Positions 41,620 to 50,621 of a stretch of 64,000 bases of DNA are shown here, one piece after another. The notes beneath the pieces are model-generated. The model saw nothing but the letters and a program-made list of their open reading frames with translations, ran no database searches and had not been told where the DNA came from. The position numbers and the translations under genes were made by a program. How positions within the stretch are numbered: the first letter of the stretch is position 1; each line of letters begins with the position of its first letter. This stretch comes from CALFCX01 sp041650595 (GTDB lineage: Bacteria > Margulisbacteria > WOR-1 > JAKLHX01): the NCBI GenBank assembly GCA_041650595.1, contig JBAZKW010000001.1, positions 159,915-223,914 of the forward strand, written 5' to 3'.

Positions 41620-43629
41620 TTAGTACACCACTGCTATTTTGCCGGCTCTTTTTTGACCGGAGCCGTTTGTGATCACAAACAAATAAATTCCCCGCGCAAC
41701 AGGATTCCCGGAGAGATTTGTGACATTCCAAAGCCAATTTGATGATCCCACAACCGAAGAAGAAGTCACCAATTCGCCGTTGATCGTATAGATCCTGATC
41801 ACCTCATCACCCTTTAACAAGTCAAAAGTAACGCCGGAAGTGCTGCCCGTAAAAGGATTTGGATAGATCAATATCCTTGATATGTCATAATTCCCGGCTT
41901 CGGGAAGCGTGTCATCGGTTGCCGCACAAGCGATATCCGAAAAAGGGCTTTCCAGTCCGCCAAGATCATAGGCGCATATCTTGTAATAATATCCGCCTTT
42001 GGAGCAAGGATCTTGGTACTCTTCCATAGTTGACGAAGCGGTATAGATCAAAGAATAGGCTTCCGAGCTTGTATTTGCTCTGTATATTTTGTATCCGGCC
42101 AAATCAGATGCCGTGTTTGCGACCCAGCTTAAAGAGGTGTCCGTTTTTCCGTTTTTTGCGGTAAAACTTTTTGGTGTTGACGGAACTGTATTTAATGCCT
42201 TGTAAACATTGATCCTGCCATAGCCGAAATAATTATCTCTGCCCTCAGGTCCCAGATCGTCTGCGGACGAAAATATCTTATTTTCAACTTGGGCATTGGT
42301 CCACGCCGGGTTTTGAGATAATAGAAGCGCGGCAAGACCGGAAACAAACGGAGCTGACATCGATGTCCCGCTGAGATACGTGTACAAATTGCTTATATAT
42401 TTATCACCTGTCCAGAACATGCAGCTGCTGTAGATCTGGTCAGATGCCGAAGCCCGATAGCCTCCGGGAGCACAGACATCTACGTATGAATTATAGTTTG
42501 AGAATGGCGATCTCAGGTCATTTTTGTCAACAGAGGCAACGCTGATCACATTGGAATAGCTGGCCGGGTAATATAGCGTAGAGTTTCCGTCGTTCCCTGC
42601 CGCGGCTACGATCACACAGCCTTTGCCGTGGGCATATTGGATCGCGGTGTTTTCCGCATTTGAGTAGCCGGGTGATCCCAAGCTCAGATTTATTACTTTT
42701 GCTCCGTTATTTGCCGCGTAATACAATGCCAGGCATTCGTCCGCAACGGTCGCATTGTCCGAATCGCCAAAAATGCACAATGCCATTATTTTATTGTTCC
42801 AGGCAACTCCGGCAATCCCTTTGCTATTTTTGTTTTCTGCGGCTGCGATCCCAGAAACATGAGTGCCGTGCCCGTCAAAATCAAGAGGTCTTTTGTCGTT
42901 ACGCGCAAAATCCCATCCCATAGAGTCGTCAACATAACCGTTTCCGTCATCATCTATTCCGTTGTTTGCATAAGACCCGGACGGCCCCCATTCGCCCGGA
43001 TTGATCCACTGCTTATTTATCAGGTCCTCGTGATCAAAGCTCATCCCTGTATCAATGACAGCTATAACAACATCGGCAGATCCTTTTTCAATATCCCAAC
43101 CCAGAGGCGCGCTTATTTGAGGCAGTCCCCATTGGAGTGAGTAGTAAGTGTCGTTTAGTGCCGCAGACAACTTTTTTCGAATATAATTAGGTTCGCAATA
43201 TTCGACATTCGGATCATTTTTGTATGTTTGAATAAGGCTGTCAACAGTTCTAATATTTTCCGCTTTTGCCGATACTCTCAATATTCCTGTGTTTGCTATG
43301 TGTTCACTGTTAGTATTGTTTTTCTTGTTAAGAAGTTCCAGTGATTGTACGGATATGCGGGGTTTTAGTTTAACCAGCACCTGTCCTGCCGCAACGTCGA
43401 CATATTTGCCGGTTATCTTATCAAAATATTTTTCTATGATTACCGGTTTTCTGGTATTCCCATTTTTTACCAGCGCTTCTTTGTGCATTTGGTTCCTTTG
43501 TTCTTCCAATGTTAAAGAAAACGAGGCGTTTATTGAAAGCAATGGGAAGGCGATCGAAAGTAGCATAACAAAGGCCGCTTTGATAAATGTGTTTCTTGCG
43601 ATTTGAAGACTTATTGTTGTATTTTTCAT
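41620..43629 (-). CDS. Secreted subtilisin-like (S8) serine peptidase with fibronectin and sorting-type C-terminal domains
   Basis: The 669-aa protein has a signal peptide (about 1-38), a propeptide with GQVLVKLKPR, then the S8 catalytic domain: Asp in VIAVIDTGMSFDHED, His in GHGTHVSGIAA, the oxyanion AAAGNDGNS and Ser in LSGTSMSAPFVSG. A fibronectin-III-like domain (about 485-570) and a C-terminal YPNPF...GVTFDLLKGDEVIRIYTINGELV...G.YLFVI domain, of the FlgD/type A sorting kind, follow. It is followed by a PorV-like gene. A weak sigma-28-like site lies at 43670-43697. Confidence 0.92.
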   Translation of the reverse strand: MKNTTISLQIARNTFIKAAFVMLLSIAFPLLSINASFSLTLEEQRNQMHKEALVKNGNTRKPVIIEKYFDKITGKYVDVAAGQVLVKLKPRISVQSLELLNKKNNTNSEHIANTGILRVSAKAENIRTVDSLIQTYKNDPNVEYCEPNYIRKKLSAALNDTYYSLQWGLPQISAPLGWDIEKGSADVVIAVIDTGMSFDHEDLINKQWINPGEWGPSGSYANNGIDDDGNGYVDDSMGWDFARNDKRPLDFDGHGTHVSGIAAAENKNSKGIAGVAWNNKIMALCIFGDSDNATVADECLALYYAANNGAKVINLSLGSPGYSNAENTAIQYAHGKGCVIVAAAGNDGNSTLYYPASYSNVISVASVDKNDLRSPFSNYNSYVDVCAPGGYRASASDQIYSSCMFWTGDKYISNLYTYLSGTSMSAPFVSGLAALLLSQNPAWTNAQVENKIFSSADDLGPEGRDNYFGYGRINVYKALNTVPSTPKSFTAKNGKTDTSLSWVANTASDLAGYKIYRANTSSEAYSLIYTASSTMEEYQDPCSKGGYYYKICAYDLGGLESPFSDIACAATDDTLPEAGNYDISRILIYPNPFTGSTSGVTFDLLKGDEVIRIYTINGELVTSSSVVGSSNWLWNVTNLSGNPVARGIYLFVITNGSGQKRAGKIAVVY

Positions 43630-43669
43630 CTTATTTTCCGTTACCTTTTGGGAAAAACAGTTCTAGTTA

Positions 43670-43697
43670 TTTATCGCCAAATTGTGCCGCAAATCCC
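43670..43697 (-). promoter_or_regulatory. Weak sigma-28-like site before the subtilase
   Basis: On the minus strand GGGATTTG (43697), 13 bases, CGATAAA (43676-43670). Five of eight -35 positions match; spacing matches. Confidence 0.35.
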
Positions 43698-43744
43698 ATT
43701 GAAAATATCCGCAGACGTTTTTGCGGCGAATTATAAAAATAAGT

Positions 43745-43772
43745 GAAATTTCCAAAAAATACGTTCGATAGA
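43745..43772 (+). promoter_or_regulatory. Sigma-28-like promoter of the E1 dehydrogenase gene
   Basis: GTGAAATTTC (core 43745-43752), 13 bases, CGATAGA (43766-43772), 58 bases before ATG 43830. Confidence 0.7.
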
Positions 43773-43829
43773 CTTTTGTAAGAATAACGACTCTCATCAA
43801 GAGAGGATATAACGAAGGAGAATATTTTT

Positions 43830-46388
43830 ATGGTCAAGTCTTTAATGGTCAGCCCGCAGGAAAGGATGGCGCCGACAGCTCTTCGTCGCGCAAGGATAAT
43901 GGTAAATCAATATGCCGGCAATATTGCCACGGAACTGCGTCCGGGCGGATTGCTTACACCACAGACAGCTGCAAGGGTATATACGGACATGCGTCTTTGC
44001 CGCGGGTTGGAACAAGCTCTCTTGAGCATAAAGACAGGAAGAACTTTTAAGATAGAAGGTCGAGACCAATTACCCGAGTTTATGTATGGAGGGCCAGCCC
44101 ATCTGCGCGTCGGAGAAGAAGCTAACGCTGTCGGCGGGGTGTTCTTTTTAAGGCCAGAAGATCTGTTTTTTGGAACACATGCCAGCCATGAGCCGACATT
44201 TGCAAAAGGCCTTTCCGCAATACATCAATTAGACTCAGCAGAAGGTTTAGGAAGGCTTGCCGATTATCATGGAGGGGAATTGACATCAATAGCCGCCGAC
44301 GACGGAATCGTTGTGCCGGATGTTCTTAAAGCGCTTGGCATAATAGATGAGAGCAAAGACCATTCGATCGCTTCATTCCTATACGGTCTTGCTGCTGAAA
44401 TATTCTGTAAACAAACAGGGTTCAATCGCGGGCTTGGAGGCAGTATGCATGTTTTCTTTCTTCCTTTCGGAATAGGACCAAATAATGCAATAGTAGGAAG
44501 CAGCGCGAACATATCAGCGGGTGCGGCTTATGCAGAACTGGTAAAAAATTTCATGGCCGAAAAAGGCAAGTTTGATTTTAACAGGGTGATGTTCATGATA
44601 GGTGATGGGGCTGCCGCAAGAGGGCCGGTAGGGGAAACACTCAATTTTATGGGAATGGCGCAGATCGCTAGTCTCTGGGGCCTTGGCGTATCAGGCCTTC
44701 CGCTTATCGGCCATTTTGTGGACAATGTTTACGGTATGGGCGGCCAGACTGTCGGAGAAACCGCTTCATATGACAGGCTTGTCCGTCGCTTCTACGGGGA
44801 GCGTGAAGACGGTTATCATGCTGAATCAGTTAATGGTAATGATCCGTTGGCAGTGATGGATTTTTACAGAAGGAAATTTGAACTCTTGGGTCGGACCGGA
44901 GGATGGCCGCTGGGCGCTGTTTCTGAAACTTACAGACAGACAGGACATTCTCCAAGCGACCAGAGTGCATACAGGGAAGATGGAGAAGTTAAAGCATGGA
45001 AGGCCCCGGATGTGGATCCTATGACAAGATACAGATCCCAGCTTGTTTCCGCCATGGGACCGGATGTTGAGGCTCAACTCGATCAAATTGACCGATATGT
45101 GGATGAAAGAGTATATCGGGCAATGCAGCTGGCAGTTGATCCGCAGATATCTCCTCCATTTGGTGCTGACGGCAAGGCATCAGTGACTTTAGCCGGACTC
45201 ATGTTCAAAAAAGGGACTACACCGGCAGTTCCTTGCAAAGTAGGCAGAGATATTAAGATCCCTCTTGCAGAACATCCTCATTATCAGAGGGTCAAGACGA
45301 TCTACGACAAAGATCCGGCTTTAGTGACATATAGAGATGCTTTGGCGCTGACAATAATGCAGCAAGCGGCCGCGGACGCGAGATTTGTATCTTGCGGAGA
45401 AGATATAAGGGAATGGGGCGGCCCTTTTGCAGCTTATAGGGACCTTCATACAATGCTGCCGCACCACAGGCACTTCAATGCTCCGATCAGCGAAGGTACT
45501 ATTATAGGCTGGGCTGTCGGCGCGGCTTTAAACGGACTGCGGCCGCTGGTTGAAATAATGTACTCTGATTTTATTCCTTGTGGTTCGGAAGAGTTAGTCA
45601 ATCAGCTGGCAAAATGGAGAGCAATGTCTGCCGGAGAGATTTCGGTACCCGGTGGCGTAAGAGTCTCTGTTGGGAGCCAATATGGCGCTCAGCACTCTCA
45701 GGATCTTATCTCAATGTTATATGGTATTCCCGGTTTATATTTAGGTTGCCCGGCTACTCCATACGATGCAAAGGCTATGTTGACAGCATTGCTGAAACAG
45801 GATAATCCTTTTGTACTTTCTGAATCACAAAAAGACTACGGCAGAACGACCCAACAGCTTCTTGAAAAATTTGGGCTCAAGGTCGATGCTCCTACTTTTG
45901 AACAAGAGGGATGCATTATAGGCCAGCCGCAGGTAGTCAGGGAAGGAAGAGATCTTACGCTTCTTGCTTTTGGCACGGCACTGTATACTGCGGCAGAAGC
46001 TGCCAAACGATTTGAAGAGCTCGGCGTGTCTACTGAAGTGATAAATGCCAGATGGCTTGTGCCGTTTGATTATACTGCGGTTGTGGACTCACTCAAGAAA
46101 ACCGGGAAAATGATCTTAGTGGGAGAGGCAACTGAGCGCGGTTCCTACATGACTTCAATAGCAAGTACTATTGCAAGACTTGCCTTTGACCGTCAAGACG
46201 GGCCTATTGGTGTTGTCGGTTCTAAAAACACGATCGCATCAGGATGGAGCGCACAGCAGTTCTTCTTTCCTTCAGTGAGCGATGTGCTGGATGAATTCCA
46301 TTGGAATATAAGAGCATTAAATGGATATTCACCTGTAACAAACAGGACGCCAGAGGCGCTTTTGGCTAATTTGGCAATGGGCGTTTAA
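43830..46388 (+). CDS. Thiamine-diphosphate dehydrogenase E1, alpha and beta subunits fused
   Basis: The 852-aa protein joins an E1 alpha-like half (thiamine motif GDGAAARGPVGETLNF...DNVYGMGG, about 258-310) and a beta-like half (ITYRDALALTIMQQAAADAR, ISEGTIIGWAVGAALNGLRPLVEIMYSDFI, GSQYGAQHSQD, LLAFGTALYTAAEAAKRF). This is the plan of 2-oxo acid dehydrogenase E1 proteins such as pyruvate, branched-chain or acetoin dehydrogenase. No E2, E3 or lipoate genes are adjacent, so the partner and substrate are unknown. An N-terminal extension of about 50 residues precedes the alpha domain. GAAGGAG lies before the ATG, under a sigma-28-like promoter. Confidence 0.85.
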   Translation: MVKSLMVSPQERMAPTALRRARIMVNQYAGNIATELRPGGLLTPQTAARVYTDMRLCRGLEQALLSIKTGRTFKIEGRDQLPEFMYGGPAHLRVGEEANAVGGVFFLRPEDLFFGTHASHEPTFAKGLSAIHQLDSAEGLGRLADYHGGELTSIAADDGIVVPDVLKALGIIDESKDHSIASFLYGLAAEIFCKQTGFNRGLGGSMHVFFLPFGIGPNNAIVGSSANISAGAAYAELVKNFMAEKGKFDFNRVMFMIGDGAAARGPVGETLNFMGMAQIASLWGLGVSGLPLIGHFVDNVYGMGGQTVGETASYDRLVRRFYGEREDGYHAESVNGNDPLAVMDFYRRKFELLGRTGGWPLGAVSETYRQTGHSPSDQSAYREDGEVKAWKAPDVDPMTRYRSQLVSAMGPDVEAQLDQIDRYVDERVYRAMQLAVDPQISPPFGADGKASVTLAGLMFKKGTTPAVPCKVGRDIKIPLAEHPHYQRVKTIYDKDPALVTYRDALALTIMQQAAADARFVSCGEDIREWGGPFAAYRDLHTMLPHHRHFNAPISEGTIIGWAVGAALNGLRPLVEIMYSDFIPCGSEELVNQLAKWRAMSAGEISVPGGVRVSVGSQYGAQHSQDLISMLYGIPGLYLGCPATPYDAKAMLTALLKQDNPFVLSESQKDYGRTTQQLLEKFGLKVDAPTFEQEGCIIGQPQVVREGRDLTLLAFGTALYTAAEAAKRFEELGVSTEVINARWLVPFDYTAVVDSLKKTGKMILVGEATERGSYMTSIASTIARLAFDRQDGPIGVVGSKNTIASGWSAQQFFFPSVSDVLDEFHWNIRALNGYSPVTNRTPEALLANLAMGV

Positions 46389-46432
46389 GAGTTGTAGGAT
46401 TTTGTTGGACAAGATCTGTATCAGAACCTGCA

Positions 46433-46480
46433 TTCGAGGGGGAGAGATTCGGCCTCCGCGCCCCGTAGGCGGGCATAGGC
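46433..46480 (-). pseudogene. tRNA-Ser 3' remnant interrupted in the T-loop by a palindrome
   Basis: 46433-46451 (TTCGAGGGGGAGAGATTCG) matches the 3' end and T-arm of the real tRNA-Ser(GCT) at 47043. At the T-loop it breaks into a GC-rich partial palindrome (GCCTCCGCGCC...GGCGGGCATAGGC, to 46480) and no tRNA sequence follows. Confidence 0.65.
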
Positions 46481-46492
46481 AAATTGCCTTTC

Positions 46493-46837
46493 TCATTTTT
46501 GTGAGTTTATCAGACCTGATAGCATCCTTGATAGAGATTCTGTAGTGATGTTGAAAACTTCCACAGTTTTACCGTCAATACTGATGTGATCATTTATCAG
46601 GTCAAAACAGGCAACCGTTTCGTTAAGCGAAGCCCTTGCCGTGATATAGAAATGCTTCTTGTCTCTCTTTGAAAATCTCCCGTATCCTTCGGAAAAATTG
46701 AGTATTATCGACATGCAGGCCCTCAATATCTGGTCTTTCAATGATAAGGGGACTTTATGGTTGGTTATGCTGTTAATCAGGCCGTAAAGCTTTTTTGCAT
46801 TCAGATATATAGGTTTGTCCTTGAAGTTGGAGTGCAT
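46493..46837 (-). CDS. Four-helix bundle protein (23S rRNA intervening-sequence family)
   Basis: The protein (114 aa from MHSNFKDKP) shows the family pattern: IYLNAKKLYGLI, VPLSLKDQILRACMSIILNFSEGYGR, the FYITARASLNETVACFDL block and a Leu-rich last helix. Members are often encoded in insertions of 23S rRNA or next to repeats; the molecular role is unsettled. The frame is open to 46876, but MHSN fits the family better. It lies beside the broken tRNA-Ser and near a 7-base repeat array. Confidence 0.85.
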   Translation of the reverse strand: MHSNFKDKPIYLNAKKLYGLINSITNHKVPLSLKDQILRACMSIILNFSEGYGRFSKRDKKHFYITARASLNETVACFDLINDHISIDGKTVEVFNITTESLSRMLSGLINSQK

Positions 46838-46919
46838 ATATCCCGATCCAGCAATTTTCCCGCCGTTCATACGCAAATCGGGCTATTTTTTGAATATGTT
46901 CTTAAGATGATCCATCCAC

Positions 46920-47010
46920 CTTACTCCTTACTTCTTATTCCTCACTCCTTCGAATTTTGCGTGTGGGTACGGTAAACAATGGCTTGAGGAGTAAGAAGTA
47001 AGGAGGAAGG
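46920..47010. repeat. Inverted arrays of 7-base repeats near tRNA-Ser
   Basis: Arm 46920-46950 (TTACTCC, TTACTTC, TTATTCC, TCACTCC) and arm 46986-47010 (GAGGAGT, AAGAAGT, AAGGAGG) could pair. They flank the 3' side of tRNA-Ser(GCT), with GAATTTTGC-type sequence next to both arms. Confidence 0.65.
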
Positions 47011-47042
47011 GAATTTTGCTTGCCTGCACGGCTCGCAAAATT

Positions 47043-47132
47043 CGGAGGGGGAGAGATTCGAACTCTCGTCTCGCATTTCTGCGATCTAACGGTTTAGCAA
47101 ACCGCCCTCTTAAACCACTTGAGTACCCCTCC
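47043..47132 (-). tRNA. tRNA-Ser(GCT)
   Basis: Minus-strand cloverleaf: acceptor GGAGGGG/CCCCTCC, anticodon loop TTGCTAA (anticodon GCT), a long serine-type variable arm, T-loop TTCGAAT. CCA is not encoded. Confidence 0.95.
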
Positions 47133-47136
47133 ACTC

Positions 47137-47157
47137 GCCCTTCGACAGGCTCAGGGC
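47137..47157. repeat. 21-base dispersed repeat, copy 1
   Basis: A partial palindrome with core CCCTTCGACAGGCTCAGGG, identical to 59561-59581. It starts five bases outside the tRNA-Ser 5' end. Confidence 0.8.
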
Positions 47158-47256
47158 TCGTAAGTACAAATGAAAAATTGCAAATTTCAAATTGCACAAA
47201 GCGTCAAGCCCTGCCACTCATTTTAACAGAGATGTCTTGAGATTGTAAATGATATC

Positions 47257-47955
47257 CTATACTTGTCCTCTCAGGTACATCTGCCTTTTCTTTTCGGGGA
47301 ATCTTTCTATGGCGTATCTGAGCATAGTGCGGGGCATTATTTTGTAGTGTTTTTTCAAAAAAGCTTCTTCTTTTTGCATCGAACATCTTTTGCCGACTTC
47401 TCGAAGCATCCAGCCGACCGCCTTGTGAATAAGGTCGTGATCATCTTTTAAGAGCATTTCGGATATCTTTAAAGTCTCATCGCATTCTCCTTCCTTTATA
47501 TACGCGAATGTTGAAAGGACTGATATCCTTCTTTCCCAAAGATCTTTGGACTTGGCAAGCTTGTACAAAAGGTCTTTGGGCCTGTCCGAAAGATACTGTC
47601 CTACTATATGTTCGGCCGAAAGATCTACAAGGTCCCAGTTGTTAATGTGTCTGGTGTTGGTTAAATAAAGTTGAAATATCTTTTTTCTTAGAAATTCATC
47701 GCCCTTTTTATATTGTGCTACTAGTATGAGTAGGGCGGCAAGGCGCTCCTCATGGTATTTTGATCCGAGAAGTATTTTTAATTCAGCAAGGGTTATTCCC
47801 TCAAACGCTTTCACTGCTTTTCTTATTTTAGGAACAGTTATGCCCAGAAAAACATCTCCCTCTCCATACTGTCCCGGGCCTGTCTTAAAGAAGCCTGACA
47901 ATATCTTTGCTTTTTCTTTGGAAGCAAGTGATCTAAGGTAGATTTCTATTTGCAC
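47257..47955 (-). CDS. DNA alkylation repair protein, AlkD-like
   Basis: The protein (232 aa) is built of HEAT-like repeats and shows the family sequence SGFFKTGPGQYGEGDVFLGITVPKIR, NNWDLVD, WERRISVLSTFAYI, KAVGWMLREVGKR and MLRYAIERFPEKKR. AlkD flips and excises bulky alkylated bases. The open frame extends to 48012, but GTG 47955 lies six bases from a TATAAT box (47967-47962) and suits both the family start and the leaderless pattern. It is divergent from the Cache-domain gene. Confidence 0.88.
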   Translation of the reverse strand: MQIEIYLRSLASKEKAKILSGFFKTGPGQYGEGDVFLGITVPKIRKAVKAFEGITLAELKILLGSKYHEERLAALLILVAQYKKGDEFLRKKIFQLYLTNTRHINNWDLVDLSAEHIVGQYLSDRPKDLLYKLAKSKDLWERRISVLSTFAYIKEGECDETLKISEMLLKDDHDLIHKAVGWMLREVGKRCSMQKEEAFLKKHYKIMPRTMLRYAIERFPEKKRQMYLRGQV

Positions 47956-47961
47956 CTTACT

Positions 47962-47967
47962 ATTATA
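47962..47967 (-). promoter_or_regulatory. -10 box of the AlkD-like gene (leaderless)
   Basis: TATAAT on the minus strand, six bases before GTG 47955. Confidence 0.45.
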
Positions 47968-48002
47968 GAAAGAAATGCAAGCCATTGCTACTTCTGCTAT
48001 AC

Positions 48003-48008
48003 TATAAT
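48003..48008 (+). promoter_or_regulatory. -10 box of the Cache-domain gene (leaderless)
   Basis: TATAAT ends at 48008, eight bases before ATG 48017. Confidence 0.55.
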
Positions 48009-48016
48009 CCAATAAT

Positions 48017-49303
48017 ATGCGGAAGATATTGCTTTTGCCCGCTTTTATATTGATCCTTGTGCTGTTTGCAGTGCAAAATTACGCTTATGCGGACAGCGAT
48101 ATTTCTTCTTCGCTTAAGACGATCGGGGACACGGTCCTAAAAACATTCCGTTCGCTCGATCTCTACCTTGATCTGTCCTCCAAAAAAATATCGGAAAAAA
48201 GCGTTGATTCTTTTAATCAGCAGGCAATGTCCGGCAAGACCTTTGTAACGCAGGCCAACACCACAGGAATAGACCCTTTTACTATCAATCCGATACTTGA
48301 CGAGGTAAGGACCAGTGTGCCATATGTTTTTGATGTGGCGTATGTAAATAGGAACGGCATCATCCGGGCCGTTCAGCCACCTGTCCCGGGAGTTATGGGA
48401 ACTGACATAAGTGGCCAGGAGCAGTTCCAAAGGGTCAGAGATACCAAAATGCCGGCTCTCAGCCGGGAGTTCCTGGCTATAGAGGGTTTTTACGCCGTCG
48501 CTTTCCAACATCCGATACTTACTTATGACGGCTTGTTCCTTGGAGCCACAAGCCTTTTGATAAGGCCCCAGACACTTTTAAGAAGCATCATAGACAATGA
48601 AACACGCGGGGTCTCCGTCGATGTATGGGTCATGCAGCCTGACGGGAAGATAATATACGACAAAGACGACGAAGAGATAGGCAGGAATTTTTTTACGGAC
48701 GATCTTTACAAGCCGTTTAAAGGTCTGCTTGATCTTGGAAAAAAGATCGCGACCATTGAAAGCGGTGTTTCAAAATACGACTTTTATGCGATCGGGACAG
48801 ATAAGGTCGTTACAAAGAATGCTTCATGGATCACTCTGGATGTGTACGGCACACAATGGAAGATAGTTGCCACAACGTCGATCGATAAAACTTTGTCTCC
48901 GGACCGCACGCTTTGCCAGCTTGGGATCGAAACAATAGGGGATGCTCTGGTCGGTCTTTCAAAAAATGATTTATTGCTAAAAGCCGTTTCCAAAGGTGAT
49001 GACGATTCCGTAAAAGGACTTTTTGAAAACTTTTATGCGAAATATCCATGCTATAGCATCCAGTGGGTGGATAAGGACCTGGTCAACAGGGGAGGAGTCC
49101 CGGCGGATCATACGCTTTTAAACTATAAATTCGATCCAAATCACTCTCAGGACTTGGACTTTGTCAATGCCGTAAATTCCAGAAAAGAAACGGTTTTTGA
49201 GTCCACACTTTTTGAGGGTGGCACCGGGAAGTTCCATCTTGTACCGCTGTTCAAAGGCAATGACTATCTAGGGACGATCTATTCTATCCGGATAGAGCCG
49301 TAA
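48017..49303 (+). CDS. Secreted protein with Cache-type sensor domains and no output domain
   Basis: The 428-aa protein has a signal peptide (about 1-25). The rest resembles extracellular Cache/PDC ligand-binding domains: ...DVAYVNRNGIIRAVQPP..GTDISGQEQFQ, FYAVAFQHPILTYDGLFLGATSLLI, VWVMQPDGKIIYDKDDEEIGRNFF and WKIVATTSID. A second, shorter module (about 305-425) repeats the theme (SIQWVDKDLVNRGG...FHLVPLFKGNDYLGTIY). No kinase, chemoreceptor or GGDEF domain follows, so it is a free periplasmic sensor or binding protein. Confidence 0.78.
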   Translation: MRKILLLPAFILILVLFAVQNYAYADSDISSSLKTIGDTVLKTFRSLDLYLDLSSKKISEKSVDSFNQQAMSGKTFVTQANTTGIDPFTINPILDEVRTSVPYVFDVAYVNRNGIIRAVQPPVPGVMGTDISGQEQFQRVRDTKMPALSREFLAIEGFYAVAFQHPILTYDGLFLGATSLLIRPQTLLRSIIDNETRGVSVDVWVMQPDGKIIYDKDDEEIGRNFFTDDLYKPFKGLLDLGKKIATIESGVSKYDFYAIGTDKVVTKNASWITLDVYGTQWKIVATTSIDKTLSPDRTLCQLGIETIGDALVGLSKNDLLLKAVSKGDDDSVKGLFENFYAKYPCYSIQWVDKDLVNRGGVPADHTLLNYKFDPNHSQDLDFVNAVNSRKETVFESTLFEGGTGKFHLVPLFKGNDYLGTIYSIRIEP

Positions 49304-49335
49304 CAACCTCTTTCAATTTTTTTTCGGCCTTTTTT

Positions 49336-49363
49336 AGGATTTCGGCCGGTTTTACACGATAAT
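49336..49363 (+). promoter_or_regulatory. Possible sigma-28-like site before the 277-aa protein
   Basis: AGGATTTC (49336), 13 bases, CGATAAT (49357-49363). The ATG is at 49373. Five of eight -35 positions match. Confidence 0.4.
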
Positions 49364-49372
49364 AATATAGAT

Positions 49373-50206
49373 ATGAACATTCCAAGAAGAACAATGGATC
49401 CCATACTCAATCGCGCCAGAGCGCTTTTTCCCGTAAATGATTACGGCAGGGCTGGAATGTTGACGCATCCTGGTACGAGAATATGTGCCGTTAAGATTGG
49501 CAGAGAAACGGATGTGATGTTAATATCAAATACTGCCAGAACCCTTCGCAATGGCAGATATTATCCGGGATGGGATTGTTTTGAAGCCTCGTATTATTTG
49601 TTAAGGCAGTTGAAGCGGGCAGGGATAGATTCTACGCTATTGGTCACAAAAAGCCCTATATACAGTTTGGATACCGCAGTATTGGTCGAGGACACCCTTG
49701 TATCAATAACTCCCGGCGTTCCCACATTTCGGGACTTCTTACCGGACAAAGGAAATAAAATATTTTCAGATCATGTAAAACTTTGGAAATATAGAGCAAA
49801 GGAAGGAATGTCTTTGACGGACCATATGATCCTTGGGTGGGAGGATCTTGGAAAATTCAGCTTTTTACATTCGGCCGGCGTTGATTTAATGAGCGGGAAT
49901 GTTTTTAAAGCTCTTGTGATCAGCATGTATGTTTCAGATGGAAAGATATTTTGCAGCGGACACAGCTCTTTTTATTCTCATTTTTCCGAACTGGAGTCTT
50001 TTAAAGAAGGATTCCTTGCGGGCGATCATCGATCTGCTTTTGACAGATTAAAGACTGATAGGTGGGCAGAACATTATGATGTTCCGGAAAATACGACAAA
50101 AGAAGAATCCCTGGCGATGGAAAGAGCTTCATTGCTATCTCAGGATATCATTCCAAAAATGTTCAGGATAATCGACGCGGATTGGTTTAACAGGCAGGGC
50201 AGCTGA
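49373..50206 (+). CDS. Uncharacterised protein, possibly transglutaminase-like
   Basis: The 277-aa protein was not assigned to a family. A central block, GWDCFEASYYLLRQLKRAGIDSTLLV followed by YSLDTAVLVEDTLVSITPG, has a Cys at the start of a helix and later acidic residues, a layout loosely like transglutaminase/NAT cysteine enzymes. The catalytic His is not obvious, so this is only a suggestion. The gene stands alone, with a possible sigma-28-like site ten bases before the start and tRNA-Ser(TGA) after it. Confidence 0.7.
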   Translation: MNIPRRTMDPILNRARALFPVNDYGRAGMLTHPGTRICAVKIGRETDVMLISNTARTLRNGRYYPGWDCFEASYYLLRQLKRAGIDSTLLVTKSPIYSLDTAVLVEDTLVSITPGVPTFRDFLPDKGNKIFSDHVKLWKYRAKEGMSLTDHMILGWEDLGKFSFLHSAGVDLMSGNVFKALVISMYVSDGKIFCSGHSSFYSHFSELESFKEGFLAGDHRSAFDRLKTDRWAEHYDVPENTTKEESLAMERASLLSQDIIPKMFRIIDADWFNRQGS

Positions 50207-50273
50207 GCAACACAAAACATATTCAATTGCTGATAATTACATCTTCTGTTAAAATGTTTAGGTGTCTGTTTTT

Positions 50274-50360
50274 GGAGAGGTGGCCGAGCGGTTGATGGCG
50301 GTGGTCTTGAAAACCACTTTACGTGCAAGCGTAACGGGGGTTCGAATCCCTCCCTCTCCG
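50274..50360 (+). tRNA. tRNA-Ser(TGA)
   Basis: Acceptor GGAGAGG/CCTCTCC, anticodon loop CTTGAAA (anticodon TGA), class II variable arm, T-loop TTCGAAT. CCA is not encoded. Confidence 0.95.
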
Positions 50361-50372
50361 ATTGAGCGAAAA

Positions 50373-50621
50373 TTAGATCCCCAAAACTCTTCTCGTACTT
50401 TCCGGCAGCATTCTAATATAACTTTCACGGACTTCGGCAGGATGTATCTTGTTGATCTCATATCTTAGTAGTCCGGCACTGTCTTGTTCAAATTCCCCGA
50501 AAGTCGGCCGAAGTCCTGCCTGCAATATCATCATCGTTCTGCTTGTTTCGGGGGTTGATTTTGGCAGTGCGTGATATGCGAAAGCTGCGCCTGCCAGACT
50601 AACTAATGTTGCAAGGGGCAT
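50373..50621 (-). CDS. Small protein of unknown function, possibly continuous with the upstream frame
   Basis: The 82-aa frame starts MPLATLVSLAGAAFAYHALP, hydrophobic, then a charged end (HPAEVRESYIRMLPESTRRVLGI). The same frame is open 18 codons further upstream (SASGLLGIVAFLALRKLP), giving a membrane-like segment, and begins right after a run of six A. It overlaps the end of the upstream gene in another frame. Either a separate small membrane protein or the C-terminal half of a frameshifted gene. Confidence 0.5.
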   Translation of the reverse strand: MPLATLVSLAGAAFAYHALPKSTPETSRTMMILQAGLRPTFGEFEQDSAGLLRYEINKIHPAEVRESYIRMLPESTRRVLGI

